Shown here: positions 26,362-35,813 of the stretch, piece by piece
Layout of the letters: every line of letters starts with the position of its first letter
Position numbering within the stretch: the stretch's first letter is position 1
Assembly: GCA_963844695.1 (NCBI GenBank)
Contig: CAWJPL010000034.1
Location: forward strand, 1 to 64,000
Direction of reading: 5' to 3'
DNA length: 64,000 bases
Source: RYN-230 sp963844695
GTDB lineage: Bacteria > Actinomycetota > Actinomycetes > Streptosporangiales > Streptosporangiaceae
The notes under the pieces: model-generated
Databases searched by the model: none
What the model was told of the DNA's origin: nothing
What the model saw: only the letters and a program-made list of their open reading frames with translations
Program-made: the position numbers and the translations under genes

Positions 26362-27781
26362 CTACGCGCCGGACCCGCTGGCGGGCTGGATGTTCTGGTT
26401 GATGTGGAAGGTGTTGTCCGGGTCGTAGCGCTCCTTGACCTGGGCTAGCCGGGCGTAGTTGCCGCGGTAGGCGCCTTGACCCGGTCCTGTCCCTCGTTCA
26501 TCAGGAAGTTGACGTAGCCGCCGCCGGCCGAGGTGGGGTGCAGTTCCTCCCAGTAGTCGCGGGCCCATTGCGAGATGAGGCCGGCGTTGCGCGGGGTCCG
26601 GGTCGACGCCGACGATCACGCCTGCCCAGCCACCGTCCCGGTAGGCGAAGGCGGTCGCGTTCTCGGGCACCCGGCTGGCGGCACCGTCGATGGGGTACAT
26701 GTGCATGGTGGAGTGGCCGGTCGGCAGCGTCGCGCCGTACTTGCGGTGCACCTCGATCGCGGTGTCGGAGATCTCGTTGAAGAAGTCCGCCCGCCAGTAC
26801 CATTGCAGCCCGGCCGGGTAGAGGGGGTCGAACGCGCTCTGCAGGGCGCTGAACGGCATCGGCTGCAGGCCGACCATCAGCGGTGAGCCGTGCGTCCTGA
26901 CCGGCGCGAGCACCTCGTCGGCCTGGTCGTGGGCTCCGGTGTAGCACCAGACGATGCCGCACACCTTGCGGCCCCAGAGGGCCTCGGGGAACGGCGGTAC
27001 CGGGGGGACCGTCAGGAGCGCGATCCAGCCGCTCAGCTCCTCTGGCAGCGACGGGATCAGCTCCCGGTACCAGCGCATCACCTCGGCGGTGTCGGCCAGG
27101 TCGTAGAACACCGGGCCGCCGATGATGGTGCCGTTGTCGCCGATGTCGTGGCAGCGGAACGTGAACGAGGTGACGACGCCGAAGTTCCCGCCGCCGCCGC
27201 GCAGCGCCCAGAACAGGTCAGGGTGCGAGTTCGCGCTGGCCGTGACGAACGTGCCGTCGGCGAGCACCACGTCGGCGGACAGCAGGTTGTCCACGGTGAG
27301 GCCGAAGCGCCGGGACAGGTAGCCGATGCCGCCCCCGAGCGTCAGTCCGGCCACGCCGGTGGAGGCGAGGAAGCCGGACGGGGTGGCCATGCCGAACGCC
27401 ACCGTCGCATGGTCAACGTCTCCCCAGGTGCAGCCGGCGTCGGCGCGGACGGTGTGGTCTTGCGGGCTGACCGTGGTGCTGCGCAGCAGGGACAGGTCGA
27501 TGACCAGGGCGTCGTCCTCCACCCCGAGCCCCGCCGCGCTATGGCCGCCGCCCCGGACGGCGATCGCGACGGCGTGCTCGCGGGCGAAGCGGACGCAGGT
27601 GACGACGTCGGCGGCGTCCCGGCAGCGCGCGATGGCCGCCGGCCGCTTGTCGATCATGCCGTTGTAGACAGCTGCGTGCCTCGTCATACCGGGAGTCCGC
27701 CGGCCCGATCAGGTCGCCGCGCAGAGCACCGGCCAGCTGCTCGTAAGCCTCGGTGGCCAGGTCGGCCGATGTGGCAGTCAT
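26362..27781 (-). pseudogene. FAD-linked oxidoreductase (berberine-bridge-enzyme-like), three frameshifts
   Basis: The protein begins MTATSADLATEAYEQLAGAL and continues after a one-base shift near 27668 into AVYNGMIDKRP. The FAD-binding PCMH domain has VRGGGHSAAGLGV, STGVAGLTLGGGIGYLSRRFGL and ALRGGGGNFGVVTSF. The C-terminal BBE segment is also broken: the sequence NAGLISQWARDYWEELHP lies in another frame between shifts near 26600 and 26478, after which YARLAQVKERYDPDNTF resumes. All parts match the family in order, so the gene is full length apart from three single-base indels. Such enzymes oxidise sugars, alcohols or alkaloid-like substrates. Confidence 0.82.
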
Positions 27782-27805
27782 GTGGGTCCCCTTCAGATTT
27801 ACCGC

Positions 27806-27818
27806 CCTGACGGTCAGG
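27806..27818. promoter_or_regulatory. Inverted repeat upstream of the FAD oxidoreductase
   Basis: CCTGAC-G-GTCAGG, 25 bp upstream of the oxidoreductase start in the 201-bp divergent gap to the cellulase gene. It is a possible operator. The same gap has a TATATA stretch near 27932 that could serve a plus-strand promoter. Confidence 0.35.
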
Positions 27819-27982
27819 ACAGCCCGAAGCTAGGACCGCTACCGTTCGCGGAGCGTTCGCGGGCGGGCGCTCGGCTAGGCGAGGTGTCAGGGGGTATTGC
27901 GTAGATAGAGGTGCGTGTGCCTTTATATAGCCCCTGGTGTGTGCTAGCTGACAACGGACTGCCGTTACTGACGGGGGGCGTG

Positions 27983-29144
27983 ATGATGGCGAAACGCCTT
28001 CCGCTGAAGGCTGGTCCCAGGCGGCTGGCGCTGATCCTCCCGCTCGCCGTCGGCCTGGTGGCGGCTCTTGCGGCAGGCGCCGGCGGCACCTCCACGACGC
28101 GAACCTGGACGCTGGCCGAGTGCCCGGCGCGAGTGCCCGGGCCGCGGCGACCTGCCATCACGAGAAGGGGCCGTTTCGCGTCCGGGGGACGGTGGTCACC
28201 GGCTCCACCGGGCGATACATCCCCTACGGGATCAACATCACCGGGCTGGCCCACACCAACTACGCGGCTCTGGTGGCCCAGGACGAGGCGGACATCACCG
28301 CTTCCGCGGACGACTGGTGCGCGAACACGGTCCGATTCCAGGTCCGCCAGGGAAACCTCGTCAGCCCCGCCGGTCACGTCAGCCAGAGCGTTCCTGAAGG
28401 CGGTCACCCGCGAAGTGCACTTCGCGGAGAACCGCGGCCTGATCGTGGTGCTGAACCTCCAGTGGCAACTGGACGCCGCCAAGCTCGCGGAGTCGATGCC
28501 GACGCGTCGGAGCGAGGCCTTCTGGAGTTCCCTCGCCGCTCACTTCGGCGGGGATCCCAGCGTCATTTTCGACATCTATAACGAGCCGGAGCAGTTTTCG
28601 GCGTGCGGCTGGGCGTTCTGGCGCAACGGTGGCGTGTGCCACGGTCGCCACTACCTCGGGATGCAGGCCCTGGCCGACTACGTCCGCGCCCGGGCGCCGA
28701 ACCTGTTCTGGATCGAGGGGATCGGCGCGGGTGCCACCCTGAGCGGGGCGTGGCGATACCACATCACCGGCGACGGGCCCCTGGAATACAGCGAGCATCG
28801 CCCTCCGGGGGTGCACCAGCCCCGCACGTGGGACTCGGTGTTCGGGTACATCGCCCGCAGCGGCCATGCACCGGTCGTCGAAGGCGAGTGGGCCGACTAC
28901 GCCCGGCCCCACGCACCCTGGGCCTGCTGGGACAACGCGCCGGTCTCTGCGCCCCGGTTCCTCAGATACCTGCGGGCCGGCCGGTTCGGCCTCATCATGA
29001 CCCTGCTCGTCAAGGGCCAGCTCATCCAGACCGCGAACCTGGACGACCCGACCCGCTTCCGGAGCAACTGGTCCTGCACGAGCGGGTCTCGACCAGGGCG
29101 TGGGTCACCAGGCCCAGCAGTGGTTCTTCCGGCAGAACGGGTAA
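27983..29144 (+). pseudogene. Secreted cellulase-like glycoside hydrolase (GH5 type), three frameshifts
   Basis: A signal peptide (MAKRLPLKAGPRRLALILP and a hydrophobic run) follows a GGGGGG ribosome site. The frame shifts near 28090-28130 into GPFRVRGTVVTGSTGRYIPYGINITGLAHTNY, back near 28385 into AFLKAVTREVHFAENRGLIVVLNLQW, and once more near 29084, ending DQGVGHQAQQWFFRQNG. The acid/base Glu is in FDIYNEPEQ and the presumed nucleophile in VVEGEWADY, the two hallmarks of GH5-like cellulases. Conservation across the breaks suggests indel errors or recent inactivation. Confidence 0.8.
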
Positions 29145-29226
29145 ACCCCGGGCCCCATCAAGGCGCCGAAACTACGGAGCGCACACTTGACACAGCACAT
29201 CCAGCGGAATCTGAGGGGTGCTGACA

Positions 29227-29598
29227 GTGGGTCCGACCTGGAGGGACGCGGTGTCGGCCGGCGTCTTCGTCGTGGTCATCGTCGCGTACGTGGCGTACCT
29301 GAGCGGGACGAGCCTGGTGCTGCTCTCCAGCGCGTCGGCCGCGTCCGCCGTGGTGCTGGTCTGCGGAATCGGCTGCACGGTCCTGGCGGCCCGCGACCTG
29401 TACCGGATCGCCCAGCCGCGCGCGGGCGTGGTCTTCCGGCGGATCGTCACCGTGCTCGGCACGCTGGCCGTGCTCGCCGGCCTGGCCGGGATGGTCACCG
29501 GCAGCCAGCACGCGCTGGAGGTCCTGGTGGTGCTCACGATCGCCCTGCTGGCCACGCCGCCGTTCTGGCACGTGCTCACGATCGGCTCTGACCGGTGA
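29227..29598 (+). CDS. Small four-helix membrane protein, unknown
   Basis: 123 residues from a GTG (another in-frame GTG lies at 29218) with GAGGGG upstream. Four hydrophobic helices: AGVFVVVIVAYVAYL, SASAASAVVLVCGIGCTVLAA, RIVTVLGTLAVLAGLAGMV and ALEVLVVLTIALLATPPFW. No family signature. It starts 82 bp after the cellulase gene and ends at a clear terminator, so it may be the last gene of that unit. Confidence 0.65.
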   Translation: MGPTWRDAVSAGVFVVVIVAYVAYLSGTSLVLLSSASAASAVVLVCGIGCTVLAARDLYRIAQPRAGVVFRRIVTVLGTLAVLAGLAGMVTGSQHALEVLVVLTIALLATPPFWHVLTIGSDR

Positions 29599-29620
29599 AC
29601 CCGTCCCGGCGCACCGAGGG

Positions 29621-29643
29621 CAGCCCCGCGGTCAGCGGGGCTG
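29621..29643 (+). terminator. GC hairpin terminator
   Basis: Perfect 9-bp stem CAGCCCCGC / GCGGGGCTG around a 5-base loop, 22 bp after the membrane-protein stop and before the LAL gene. Confidence 0.7.
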
Positions 29644-29686
29644 GCATCGCCTGCTGACCTACCAGGCAATACGGACCGATACTGCT

Positions 29687-29724
29687 CGTGTGCGTCAGGT
29701 GCTGTCGTGTGCGTCAGGTGCTGT
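29687..29724 (+). repeat. 19-bp perfect tandem repeat at the LAL gene start
   Basis: CGTGTGCGTCAGGTGCTGT occurs twice head to tail (29687-29705, 29706-29724). A related pair lies before the collapsed second copy near 32836-32868. The repeat covers the presumed translation start. Confidence 0.85.
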
Positions 29725-32597
29725 GCCCGGTTCTCGTGGGGCGGGACGAGGAGATCCGCTATCTGCAGGCTGCCCTGGCGGCAGCCGAGGCGGGTCGCGG
29801 CGGCACGATTTTCTGCGCGGGTGAGGCCGGGATCGGGAAGTCGCGGCTGGTCCGCGAGACTTCGCAGGCGGCCAGGGCCCGGGGCTTCACCGTCCTGGCC
29901 GGGAGATCGGTGGCCGGAGGCGTGCCGACGCCGTTCCGGCCGTACGCCGAGGCGCTCGCCTCGGCTGGCCGGGCGGGCCGCCTGCCTGACGGTGGAGAGC
30001 CTGACGGCGGAGAACTGGATCCCTTTCTGCCTGCGCTGGGCCGGCTGGTCCCGGAGTGGCGGCGGCCGCAGGAAGCGCCAGCTGACGTGTCGCTCGTCTT
30101 CCTGGGGGAGGCGGTGCTGCGGCTGCTCCGCGCGCTGTCCCCGCAGGCCGGGTGCCTGCTGGTGCTGGAAGACCTGCACTGGGCGGACGGGGAAACGCTG
30201 GCTCTGCTGGAATACCTGGCCGACAACCTGTCCGCGGAACGGGTGCTGTGTGTGGGCACCCTGCGCGACGAGGACGACGCTGCGGCGGCGGGACTGGCCA
30301 GCACGCTGGAGAGGCGCGGATCGGCGGCCGTGTTGCCGCTGGGCCGCCTGGATCCGGCGGCGATGACCCGCATGGCGCTGGCCTGCGTCGGCGCCGATGA
30401 CCTGCCGGGCGCGGTCCAGTCGCTGGTCGCGGAGCGCGCAGAGGGCCTCCCGTTCCTCATCGAAGAGGTCCTGGCGGGCTTGATCGGGGAGGGCGCGCTG
30501 GCGGAGCGCGACGGCAGCTGGCATGCGACCGCCCTGGCCGGCACGGGGGTGCCGGGAACGTTCGCCGATTCGGTGCGGCGGCGCCTGGACGGGCTGGACG
30601 CGGATTCGCGCCGCGTCATCTGCGCCGCCGCGATGCTGGGCCGGCGCTTCGACTGGGCGCTGCTGGGCCCGGTCACGAGCCTGGCCGACGCTGACGTGGT
30701 GGCGGCGCTGCGGCGGGGAGTGGGCCTGCAGCTCGTCGCGGCCGACCGCGAGAGCTTCCGGTTCCGGCATGCGCTGACGCAGGAGGCGGTGCTGGCCGGA
30801 TTGCTGCCCCCGGAGCGGGTCCTGCTGGCTGGCCAGGCCCTGGCCGCGGTGCGAGCCGGGCATCCTGGCCTGCCGGGGACGTGGTGCATGCTGGCCGCCG
30901 AGCTGGCCGAGGGGGCGGGCGACGCGGCGCGGGCGGGCGAGCTCCTGCTCGAGGCCGGGCGGCGTGATCTGTCCGTGGGTGCCCTGGCCAGCGCCGAGGC
31001 CACGCTGATGCGGGCCCGCACCCTGATCGGCCCTGACGACGTCGCGGCGGGGAGTCGCGTCGATGAGGTGCTGACCGAAGTGTTCGCCCTGTCTGGGCAG
31101 GTCGAGCGGGCGATCGAGATGGGCGAGATGCTGCTGGCCCGGCTGGGCACCGGTCCCGTGCCCGTCCGGGCGGCGGTCCTGCACCTGGGGATCGCGCGGG
31201 CGGCGATCGTGGGCGCGCGCTGGGCGGAGGCGGCTGCGAGCGTCGAGGTCGCCCGCGGGTCGCCGGGTGTCGATCCGGCCCGGGTGGATGCCTGCGCGGC
31301 GCAGGTGGCGGCGGGCCGCGGAGATCTGGCCGAGGCGGATGAGCTGGCGCGATCCGCCCTGGCGGCGGCGGACGATGGCGGGCTTCCGGAGGTAGCGTGC
31401 GAGGCGCTTGAGGTGATCGGCCGGGTCGCCCGGCAGAGCGACCTGGACGAAGCCGAACGGGCCTTCGCCAGGGCTGCGGCGCTGGCCGGTGCGCACGGGC
31501 TGAAATTCTGGCAGCTGCGGGCGCTGCATGAGCTGGGGACGATCGACCAGCTGCGTACTGAGAGCGTGGACCGGCTCCAGCAGGCGCGCGAGCTGGCCGT
31601 GACACAAGGCGCGCTGGCCCTGACGGCCACCCTGGACCTGCAGATCGCCGCCGGGCTGAACAAGCAGTTCCGCGCCGACGAAGCACTGGCCGCCGCCCGG
31701 AGGTCCGCGGACGCGTCGCGCCGGTTCCGGCTGGCCACGTTGCCGATGGCGCTGATCTTCCAGGCGACCGCGCACGCGATCCGCGGCGAGCAGGAGGCGA
31801 TGGAAGCCAGGATCGCCGAGGCGATCTCGCTCGCCCCTGACGACCCGGACGTGGTGGGCTGCTCGTGGGGACACTGCCGGGCGACGTTTTCCATGCTGGC
31901 CGAGCACCTTGCTGAGGCCTACGCCGAGATGGCGGCCGGAGCGGAGCTCCTGCTGAGCTCCCCGGCGACGATCGCGCCGCCGTTCCTGGGGCTATGGCCG
32001 CTGCTGGGCGCGCTGCTGGATCGCGACGCCGGTGACACCGCGCTCCGGGTACGGTCCGCGCACGGAACCCGGCATCTGGTGGTCGGTGCCCTGCTCGGCT
32101 ACGCCGATGCCATCGTGGCGGGCCGGGAAGGCAGGCCGGAGCTGGCTGAGGCGACGTTCGCGGCGGCGGACGCGCAGATGGGCCCGCTGGTCGCCTGGTA
32201 CCGGCACTACGCGCGGAGGGTGACGGCGGAGGCGGCCCTCGCCGACGGCTGGGGGAGCCGGCCGCCTGGCTGCGGGAAGCAGCCAGTTTCTTCGCCGCCC
32301 GACGGTCATGACCGCGTGGCGGCCGCCTGCCGGGAGTTGCTGCGCCGGGCCGGGGCGCCGGTTCCGCGACGGCGGCCGGGCAGTCCGGAGCTGCCGGGCC
32401 AGCTCCGCGCGCTGGGCGTGACGGAACGGGAGGCCGACGTGCTGAGGCTGGCCGCCCAGGGCCTCGGGAACCGGGAAATCGCCGAGGCGATGTTCCTGTC
32501 GCCGCGCACGGTCGAAAAGCACGTGGCGAGCCTGCTCGCCAAGACGGGCCTGCGCCGGGCGCAGCTAGCTGGGTATTCCGCCGCTCTAGATGGGTAG
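29709..32597 (+). CDS. LuxR-family regulator with AAA ATPase domain (LAL type)
   Basis: About 962 residues from a GTG at 29709; the start is uncertain because of the tandem repeat there. AAA ATPase with Walker A GEAGIGKS (about residues 37-44) and Walker B LLVLEDLHWAD, then a RRLDGLDADSRRVICAAAMLG segment, a TPR-like helical region and a C-terminal LuxR HTH (LGVTEREADVLRLAAQGLGNREIAE to SPRTVEKHVASLL). Between about 32250 and 32300 a -1/+1 pair of indels garbles about 20 residues (GSRPPGCGKQ where EPAAWLREAA is expected), which looks like sequencing error. Next to an alpha/beta-hydrolase gene; the pair was once duplicated. Confidence 0.88.
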   Translation: MRQVLCPVLVGRDEEIRYLQAALAAAEAGRGGTIFCAGEAGIGKSRLVRETSQAARARGFTVLAGRSVAGGVPTPFRPYAEALASAGRAGRLPDGGEPDGGELDPFLPALGRLVPEWRRPQEAPADVSLVFLGEAVLRLLRALSPQAGCLLVLEDLHWADGETLALLEYLADNLSAERVLCVGTLRDEDDAAAAGLASTLERRGSAAVLPLGRLDPAAMTRMALACVGADDLPGAVQSLVAERAEGLPFLIEEVLAGLIGEGALAERDGSWHATALAGTGVPGTFADSVRRRLDGLDADSRRVICAAAMLGRRFDWALLGPVTSLADADVVAALRRGVGLQLVAADRESFRFRHALTQEAVLAGLLPPERVLLAGQALAAVRAGHPGLPGTWCMLAAELAEGAGDAARAGELLLEAGRRDLSVGALASAEATLMRARTLIGPDDVAAGSRVDEVLTEVFALSGQVERAIEMGEMLLARLGTGPVPVRAAVLHLGIARAAIVGARWAEAAASVEVARGSPGVDPARVDACAAQVAAGRGDLAEADELARSALAAADDGGLPEVACEALEVIGRVARQSDLDEAERAFARAAALAGAHGLKFWQLRALHELGTIDQLRTESVDRLQQARELAVTQGALALTATLDLQIAAGLNKQFRADEALAAARRSADASRRFRLATLPMALIFQATAHAIRGEQEAMEARIAEAISLAPDDPDVVGCSWGHCRATFSMLAEHLAEAYAEMAAGAELLLSSPATIAPPFLGLWPLLGALLDRDAGDTALRVRSAHGTRHLVVGALLGYADAIVAGREGRPELAEATFAAADAQMGPLVAWYRHYARRVTAEAALADGWGSRPPGCGKQPVSSPPDGHDRVAAACRELLRRAGAPVPRRRPGSPELPGQLRALGVTEREADVLRLAAQGLGNREIAEAMFLSPRTVEKHVASLLAKTGLRRAQLAGYSAALDG

Positions 32598-32708
32598 CCG
32601 CCGCCGGGCCGATTGGGTGCTTTCACCGATGTGACCTGCAGCTGCGGCGGGCCACGATGTGGGGTATGCGGGGACGTCAGGCACCCGCCCGCACCGGGGA
32701 GGACATCC

Positions 32709-32825
32709 ATGGCCGTGGAACAGCGGCGCCGCGCGACCACCACGGGGGTGCTCGCGCTGCCGGGCGCCCGGCTGGCGTATGAGGTGACCGGCGCCGGGGC
32801 GCCGGTGCTGCTCGTGCAAGGCTAA
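32709..32825 (+). pseudogene. Alpha/beta-hydrolase 5' fragment (collapsed copy)
   Basis: 38 codons beginning MAVEQRRRATTTGVLALPG, nearly identical to the start of the intact hydrolase at 33152, including the upstream GGGGAGG ribosome site. It ends at VLLVQG and a stop, where the oxyanion HGFG should follow. It is the remnant of a duplicated hydrolase gene. Confidence 0.88.
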
Positions 32826-32828
32826 GGG

Positions 32829-33041
32829 ATGGAGTCAGGTGCTGTTCGTGTGCGTCAGGTGCTGTGCCCGGTTCTCTTGGGGCGGGACGAGGAGATCCGC
32901 TATCTGCAGGCTGCCCCGGCCGCCGCCGAGGCGACGTTCCTGTCGCCGCGCACGGTCGAAAAGCACGTGGCGAGCCTGCTCGCCAAGACCGGCCTGCGCC
33001 GGGGCGCAGCCAGCTGGGTATTCCGCCGCCTAGATGGGTAG
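32829..33041 (+). pseudogene. Miniature LAL remnant: N-terminus joined to HTH
   Basis: 70 codons in which the first 30 residues of the LAL protein (RQVLCPVLLGRDEEIRYLQA) are joined directly to its C-terminal HTH helix (FLSPRTVEKHVASLLAKTG). The join falls on GCCGAGGCG (32925-32933), a 9-base sequence present in the full gene at both 29784-29792 and 32481-32489, so about 2.7 kb was lost between short direct repeats. The last ten residues are shifted by an extra G. A peptide carrying only the recognition helix could be made but is probably inert. Confidence 0.88.
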
Positions 33042-33151
33042 CTGCCGCCGAGCCGATTGGGGGCTTTCACCGATGTGACCTGCAGTTCCGGCAGGCCACG
33101 ATGGGGGTATGCGGGGACGTCAGGCACCCGCCCGCACCGGGGAGGACACCC

Positions 33152-34042
33152 ATGGCCGGGGATCAGCGGCGCCGCGCGACCACTACCACCACGGGGGTGC
33201 TCGGGCTGCCAGGCGCCCGGCTGGCGTACGAGGTAACCGGCGCCGGGCCGCCGGTGCTATTCGTTCACGGCTTCGGGCTGGACATGCGCATGTGGGACCC
33301 GCAGGTGGAACATCTGGCCGGACGCTTCCGGGTGGTGCGCTACGACTGCCGCGGCTTTGGGGCCTCCGGGCCGTTCGACCCCGCCCACGGTTACACCCAT
33401 GCCGGTGACCTCCTCGCGCTGCTGGATCACCTCTCGATCGGGCAGGCGGTGCTGGCCGGGCTGTCGTTCGGCGGCCGGGTCGTCATGCAGGCCGCGCTGG
33501 CCGCCCCGGCCCGGGTCCGGGGCCTGGCCCTGCTGGACGCGGTGCTCGACGGCGTCTCCTGGGACCCCGAGTCAGCCGAGGCACTGGCTGAGGCGTCCCG
33601 GCAGGCCCGCGCGCGCGGGGTGCTGGCCGGGCGGGCCGCCTGGCTGGCGCACCCGCTGTTCGCCGCCGCCCGCCAGCGGCCAGCGGTGGCCAGCGCGCTG
33701 GCGGCCATGGTCGCCGGATACCCGGGGCAGCACTGGATCAGCCATGACCCGCATCTGGACCCGGGCCCGCGCCCGCTTGGCGCCCTGGACGAGCTGGCCA
33801 TGCCGGTCCTGGTGGCGGTGGGCGAGCATGATGTGCCCGGCTTCCGGGAGATGTCCGCCGTCCTCGCCCGCGGCATCCCCGCCGCGCAGTACCACGTCGT
33901 GCCGGACGCCGGTCACATGATCAACATGGAACAGCCCGGCGCCGTCAACGCGCTGCTGAGCCGGTTCCTGGAACAGCTCGGGCCGCCGGCCAGTACAGCA
34001 GCCAACGCCCCCCAGGGCGAGCAGCCCGGCAACCGTCAATGA
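33152..34042 (+). CDS. Alpha/beta-fold hydrolase
   Basis: 296 residues; ATG with GGGGAGG upstream. Typical layout: oxyanion block VLFVHGFGLDMRMWDPQ, CRGFGASG, nucleophile elbow GLSFGGRV, acid in VAVGEHD and catalytic His in VVPDAGHMINMEQP. Closest in style to 3-oxoadipate enol-lactonase or haloperoxidase-like hydrolases; the substrate is unknown. It lies after the LAL regulator and its collapsed copy, and the original LAL-hydrolase adjacency suggests the regulator may control it. Confidence 0.88.
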   Translation: MAGDQRRRATTTTTGVLGLPGARLAYEVTGAGPPVLFVHGFGLDMRMWDPQVEHLAGRFRVVRYDCRGFGASGPFDPAHGYTHAGDLLALLDHLSIGQAVLAGLSFGGRVVMQAALAAPARVRGLALLDAVLDGVSWDPESAEALAEASRQARARGVLAGRAAWLAHPLFAAARQRPAVASALAAMVAGYPGQHWISHDPHLDPGPRPLGALDELAMPVLVAVGEHDVPGFREMSAVLARGIPAAQYHVVPDAGHMINMEQPGAVNALLSRFLEQLGPPASTAANAPQGEQPGNRQ

Positions 34043-34060
34043 GCCGCTTGGAGGCCCGAG

Positions 34061-34472
34061 ATGACTACCACACCTGAACCCGCCATCCGTGCCGCCGTCC
34101 TGGCCGATCCAGGCTGGCTGGAGGCTCATCTGCACGACCCCGCGGTACGCGTGGTGGAGGTGGACGTGAGCCGGCGTGCCTATGACGAGTGGCACATCGA
34201 CGGAGCCGTCCTGTGGAACGTCTACGCCGACCTGGAGGACGCGGACTACCGGCTCGCCGATGCCGCTGCCGCTGCCGCTGCACGCCGTTGCCGCCGAAGC
34301 AGCCGATCCCGGCCGACCCGGCGAGCTGATTACCTACTGCACGATCGGCGGGTGCGCCAGCACCGCGTGGTTTGTCCTCAGCTACCTTCTCGGCCGCGAA
34401 AACGTCCGTGTCTACGACGGATCATGGGCCGAGTGGGGCCGGATGACCGGCACTCCCGTCGAGCGGTCGTAA
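34061..34472 (+). pseudogene. Rhodanese (thiosulfate sulfurtransferase) with internal deletion and frameshift
   Basis: Starts at an ATG with GGAGG six bases upstream. The first 65 residues match the N-terminal rhodanese domain (VRVVEVDVSRRAYDEWHIDGAVLWNVYADL). The sequence then jumps, with a frame change near 34260-34290 in a GCCGCTGCC repeat, into the end of the second domain with the active-site block ITYCTIGGCASTAWFVL and VRVYDGSWAEWG. A two-domain sulfurtransferase has about 280 residues; only about 135 remain. An in-frame-like deletion between the homologous domains is likely. Twenty bases after the hydrolase gene. Confidence 0.8.
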
Positions 34473-34475
34473 CCG

Positions 34476-34739
34476 CTACTCCTCGACCAGAATCACCAGG
34501 GTCTCGGCCAGCACACCGTCGTCCGCCATGGCTTCGGACGCCGCTTTGGTCTGCATCGCGGCCATCACGGCATCCATGTCGGCCACGTCCATGAGCAGCG
34601 CCACCTGGCTCGGGTTCTGCGGGTCCACGAACGTCCGGATATTGGTCACCCCGAGCGGCCCGAAGAACTCTTCGCGCTTGGACGAGGCCAGCCAGTGGTC
34701 CTTGTCCTTCACATTGTGGTGGGCGACAACAGTCGGCAT
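34476..34739 (-). CDS. Small ferredoxin-like-fold protein, unknown
   Basis: 87 residues; ATG with GGGGGG upstream. MPTVVAHHNVKDKDHWLAS, NIRTFVDPQNPSQVALLMDVADMDAVMAAM and LVILVEE give a beta-alpha-beta-beta-alpha-beta pattern as in dimeric alpha-beta-barrel (antibiotic monooxygenase-like) proteins common in actinobacteria. No catalytic residues can be named. Convergent with the rhodanese remnant. Confidence 0.68.
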   Translation of the reverse strand: MPTVVAHHNVKDKDHWLASSKREEFFGPLGVTNIRTFVDPQNPSQVALLMDVADMDAVMAAMQTKAASEAMADDGVLAETLVILVEE

Positions 34740-35128
34740 GGTTCCCCCCGGAAATTGTGTGCCAGGCCGGTATGACCCGGAGCGCCGACCTTACCCCAGG
34801 TATTTCAGAAGCACATCACCCGGAATTCTCCGGGTCGGCAATAAATCGCACAATTATCCGGGAACACAGGCAGCCGCGCCCGGGTAAAGATTTTCAATGC
34901 GCCGACCGGTCTCCACCCTGGCGGGAACTCCGGGTTACCGGCCCGGCAGGCGGGTGGTGATCTCTTGCAGCAGCCAGCCGTTGCCTGCGCGGCCCTGCTG
35001 GGCGACCGGGGCTGGTCCTGGCCTCCAGCCTCCCCGGTTCGTCGCCGGAGTCCAGAAGGGGCAGATGAACGCTCCTGCTACCCGAGGGATACTGGAAGGG
35101 CCACCCACCCCGCGGGAGTAGGACACCC
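34740..35128. other. 389-bp intergenic region
   Basis: No plausible gene. A 7-bp inverted repeat ACCCGGA-ATTC-TCCGGGT lies at 34818-34835 in a locally AT-rich stretch about 80 bp upstream of the minus-strand small protein; it may be an operator. The rest shows nothing I recognise. Confidence 0.4.
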
Positions 35129-35746
35129 ATGGAATATCTCGTCACGATGACCACGAATGTCCCAGAGGGAACACCCGAAACAGCGGTGGATGACATCCGC
35201 GCCCGCGAGGCCGCCCACACGCGAGAGCTTGCGGCGCAGCGGCACGTGCTGCGGCTGTGGCGGCCGCCGCTGCAGCCCGGCGAGTGGCGGACGCTCGGGC
35301 TGTTCGCGGCGGCGGACGACGGGCAACTCGAGGACGTGCTCCAGTCGATGCCGCTGCGGGTGTGGCGCACCGATGAGGTCACGCCGCTGGCGCCGCACCC
35401 CAATGACCCGGCGCCTGGGCCCGGAGAGCCGGGATCGGCCGCCGGGGACGGGCAGCGGGAGTTCCTGGTCACGTTCACCGAGTCCGTCCCGGCAGGCACG
35501 CCCGCCCAGGTGGTCCAGGACACCGAGGCGCGGGAGGCGGAGCGGGCCGGCGAACTGGCCGGGCAGGGACATCTGGCCCGGCTGTGGGCGCTGCCGGGCC
35601 AGGGGCGCGCGCTGGGCCTGTGGCGCGCCCAGGACGAGGCCGCGATGCAGGCCATCCTGGCGTCGCTGCCGCTGGACGCCTGGATGACCGAGCAGACCAC
35701 GCCGCTCTCCCCGCACCCCAGCGACCCGGGACTGGCCGGCCGCTGA
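35129..35746 (+). CDS. Tandem muconolactone isomerase-like protein
   Basis: 205 residues made of two muconolactone delta-isomerase (MIase) modules. The first has MEYLVTMTTNVPEGT, REAAHTRELAAQRHVLRLW, TLGLFAAADDGQLEDVLQSMPL and VTPLAPHPND. The second repeats REFLVTFTESVPAGT, REAERAGELAGQGHLARLW, LGLWRAQDEAAMQAILASLPL and TTPLSPHPSD. Classical CatC is a single domain of about 95 residues forming decamers; this fused dimer is a known variant in actinobacteria. No other catechol or beta-ketoadipate genes are nearby, so a role in aromatic degradation is unproven. Confidence 0.88.
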   Translation: MEYLVTMTTNVPEGTPETAVDDIRAREAAHTRELAAQRHVLRLWRPPLQPGEWRTLGLFAAADDGQLEDVLQSMPLRVWRTDEVTPLAPHPNDPAPGPGEPGSAAGDGQREFLVTFTESVPAGTPAQVVQDTEAREAERAGELAGQGHLARLWALPGQGRALGLWRAQDEAAMQAILASLPLDAWMTEQTTPLSPHPSDPGLAGR

Positions 35747-35813
35747 CCGCGGCGGGGCAGCGGTCCGGCGGGGCAGCGGTCCGGCGGGGAGCCGACGGGG
35801 AGAGGAACCGGGC

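Noticed and set aside
29172..31907. Minus-strand open frame of about 911 codons opposite the LAL gene
   Set aside because: Same antisense-GC effect; no family motif and the plus strand encodes a full ATPase/HTH protein.
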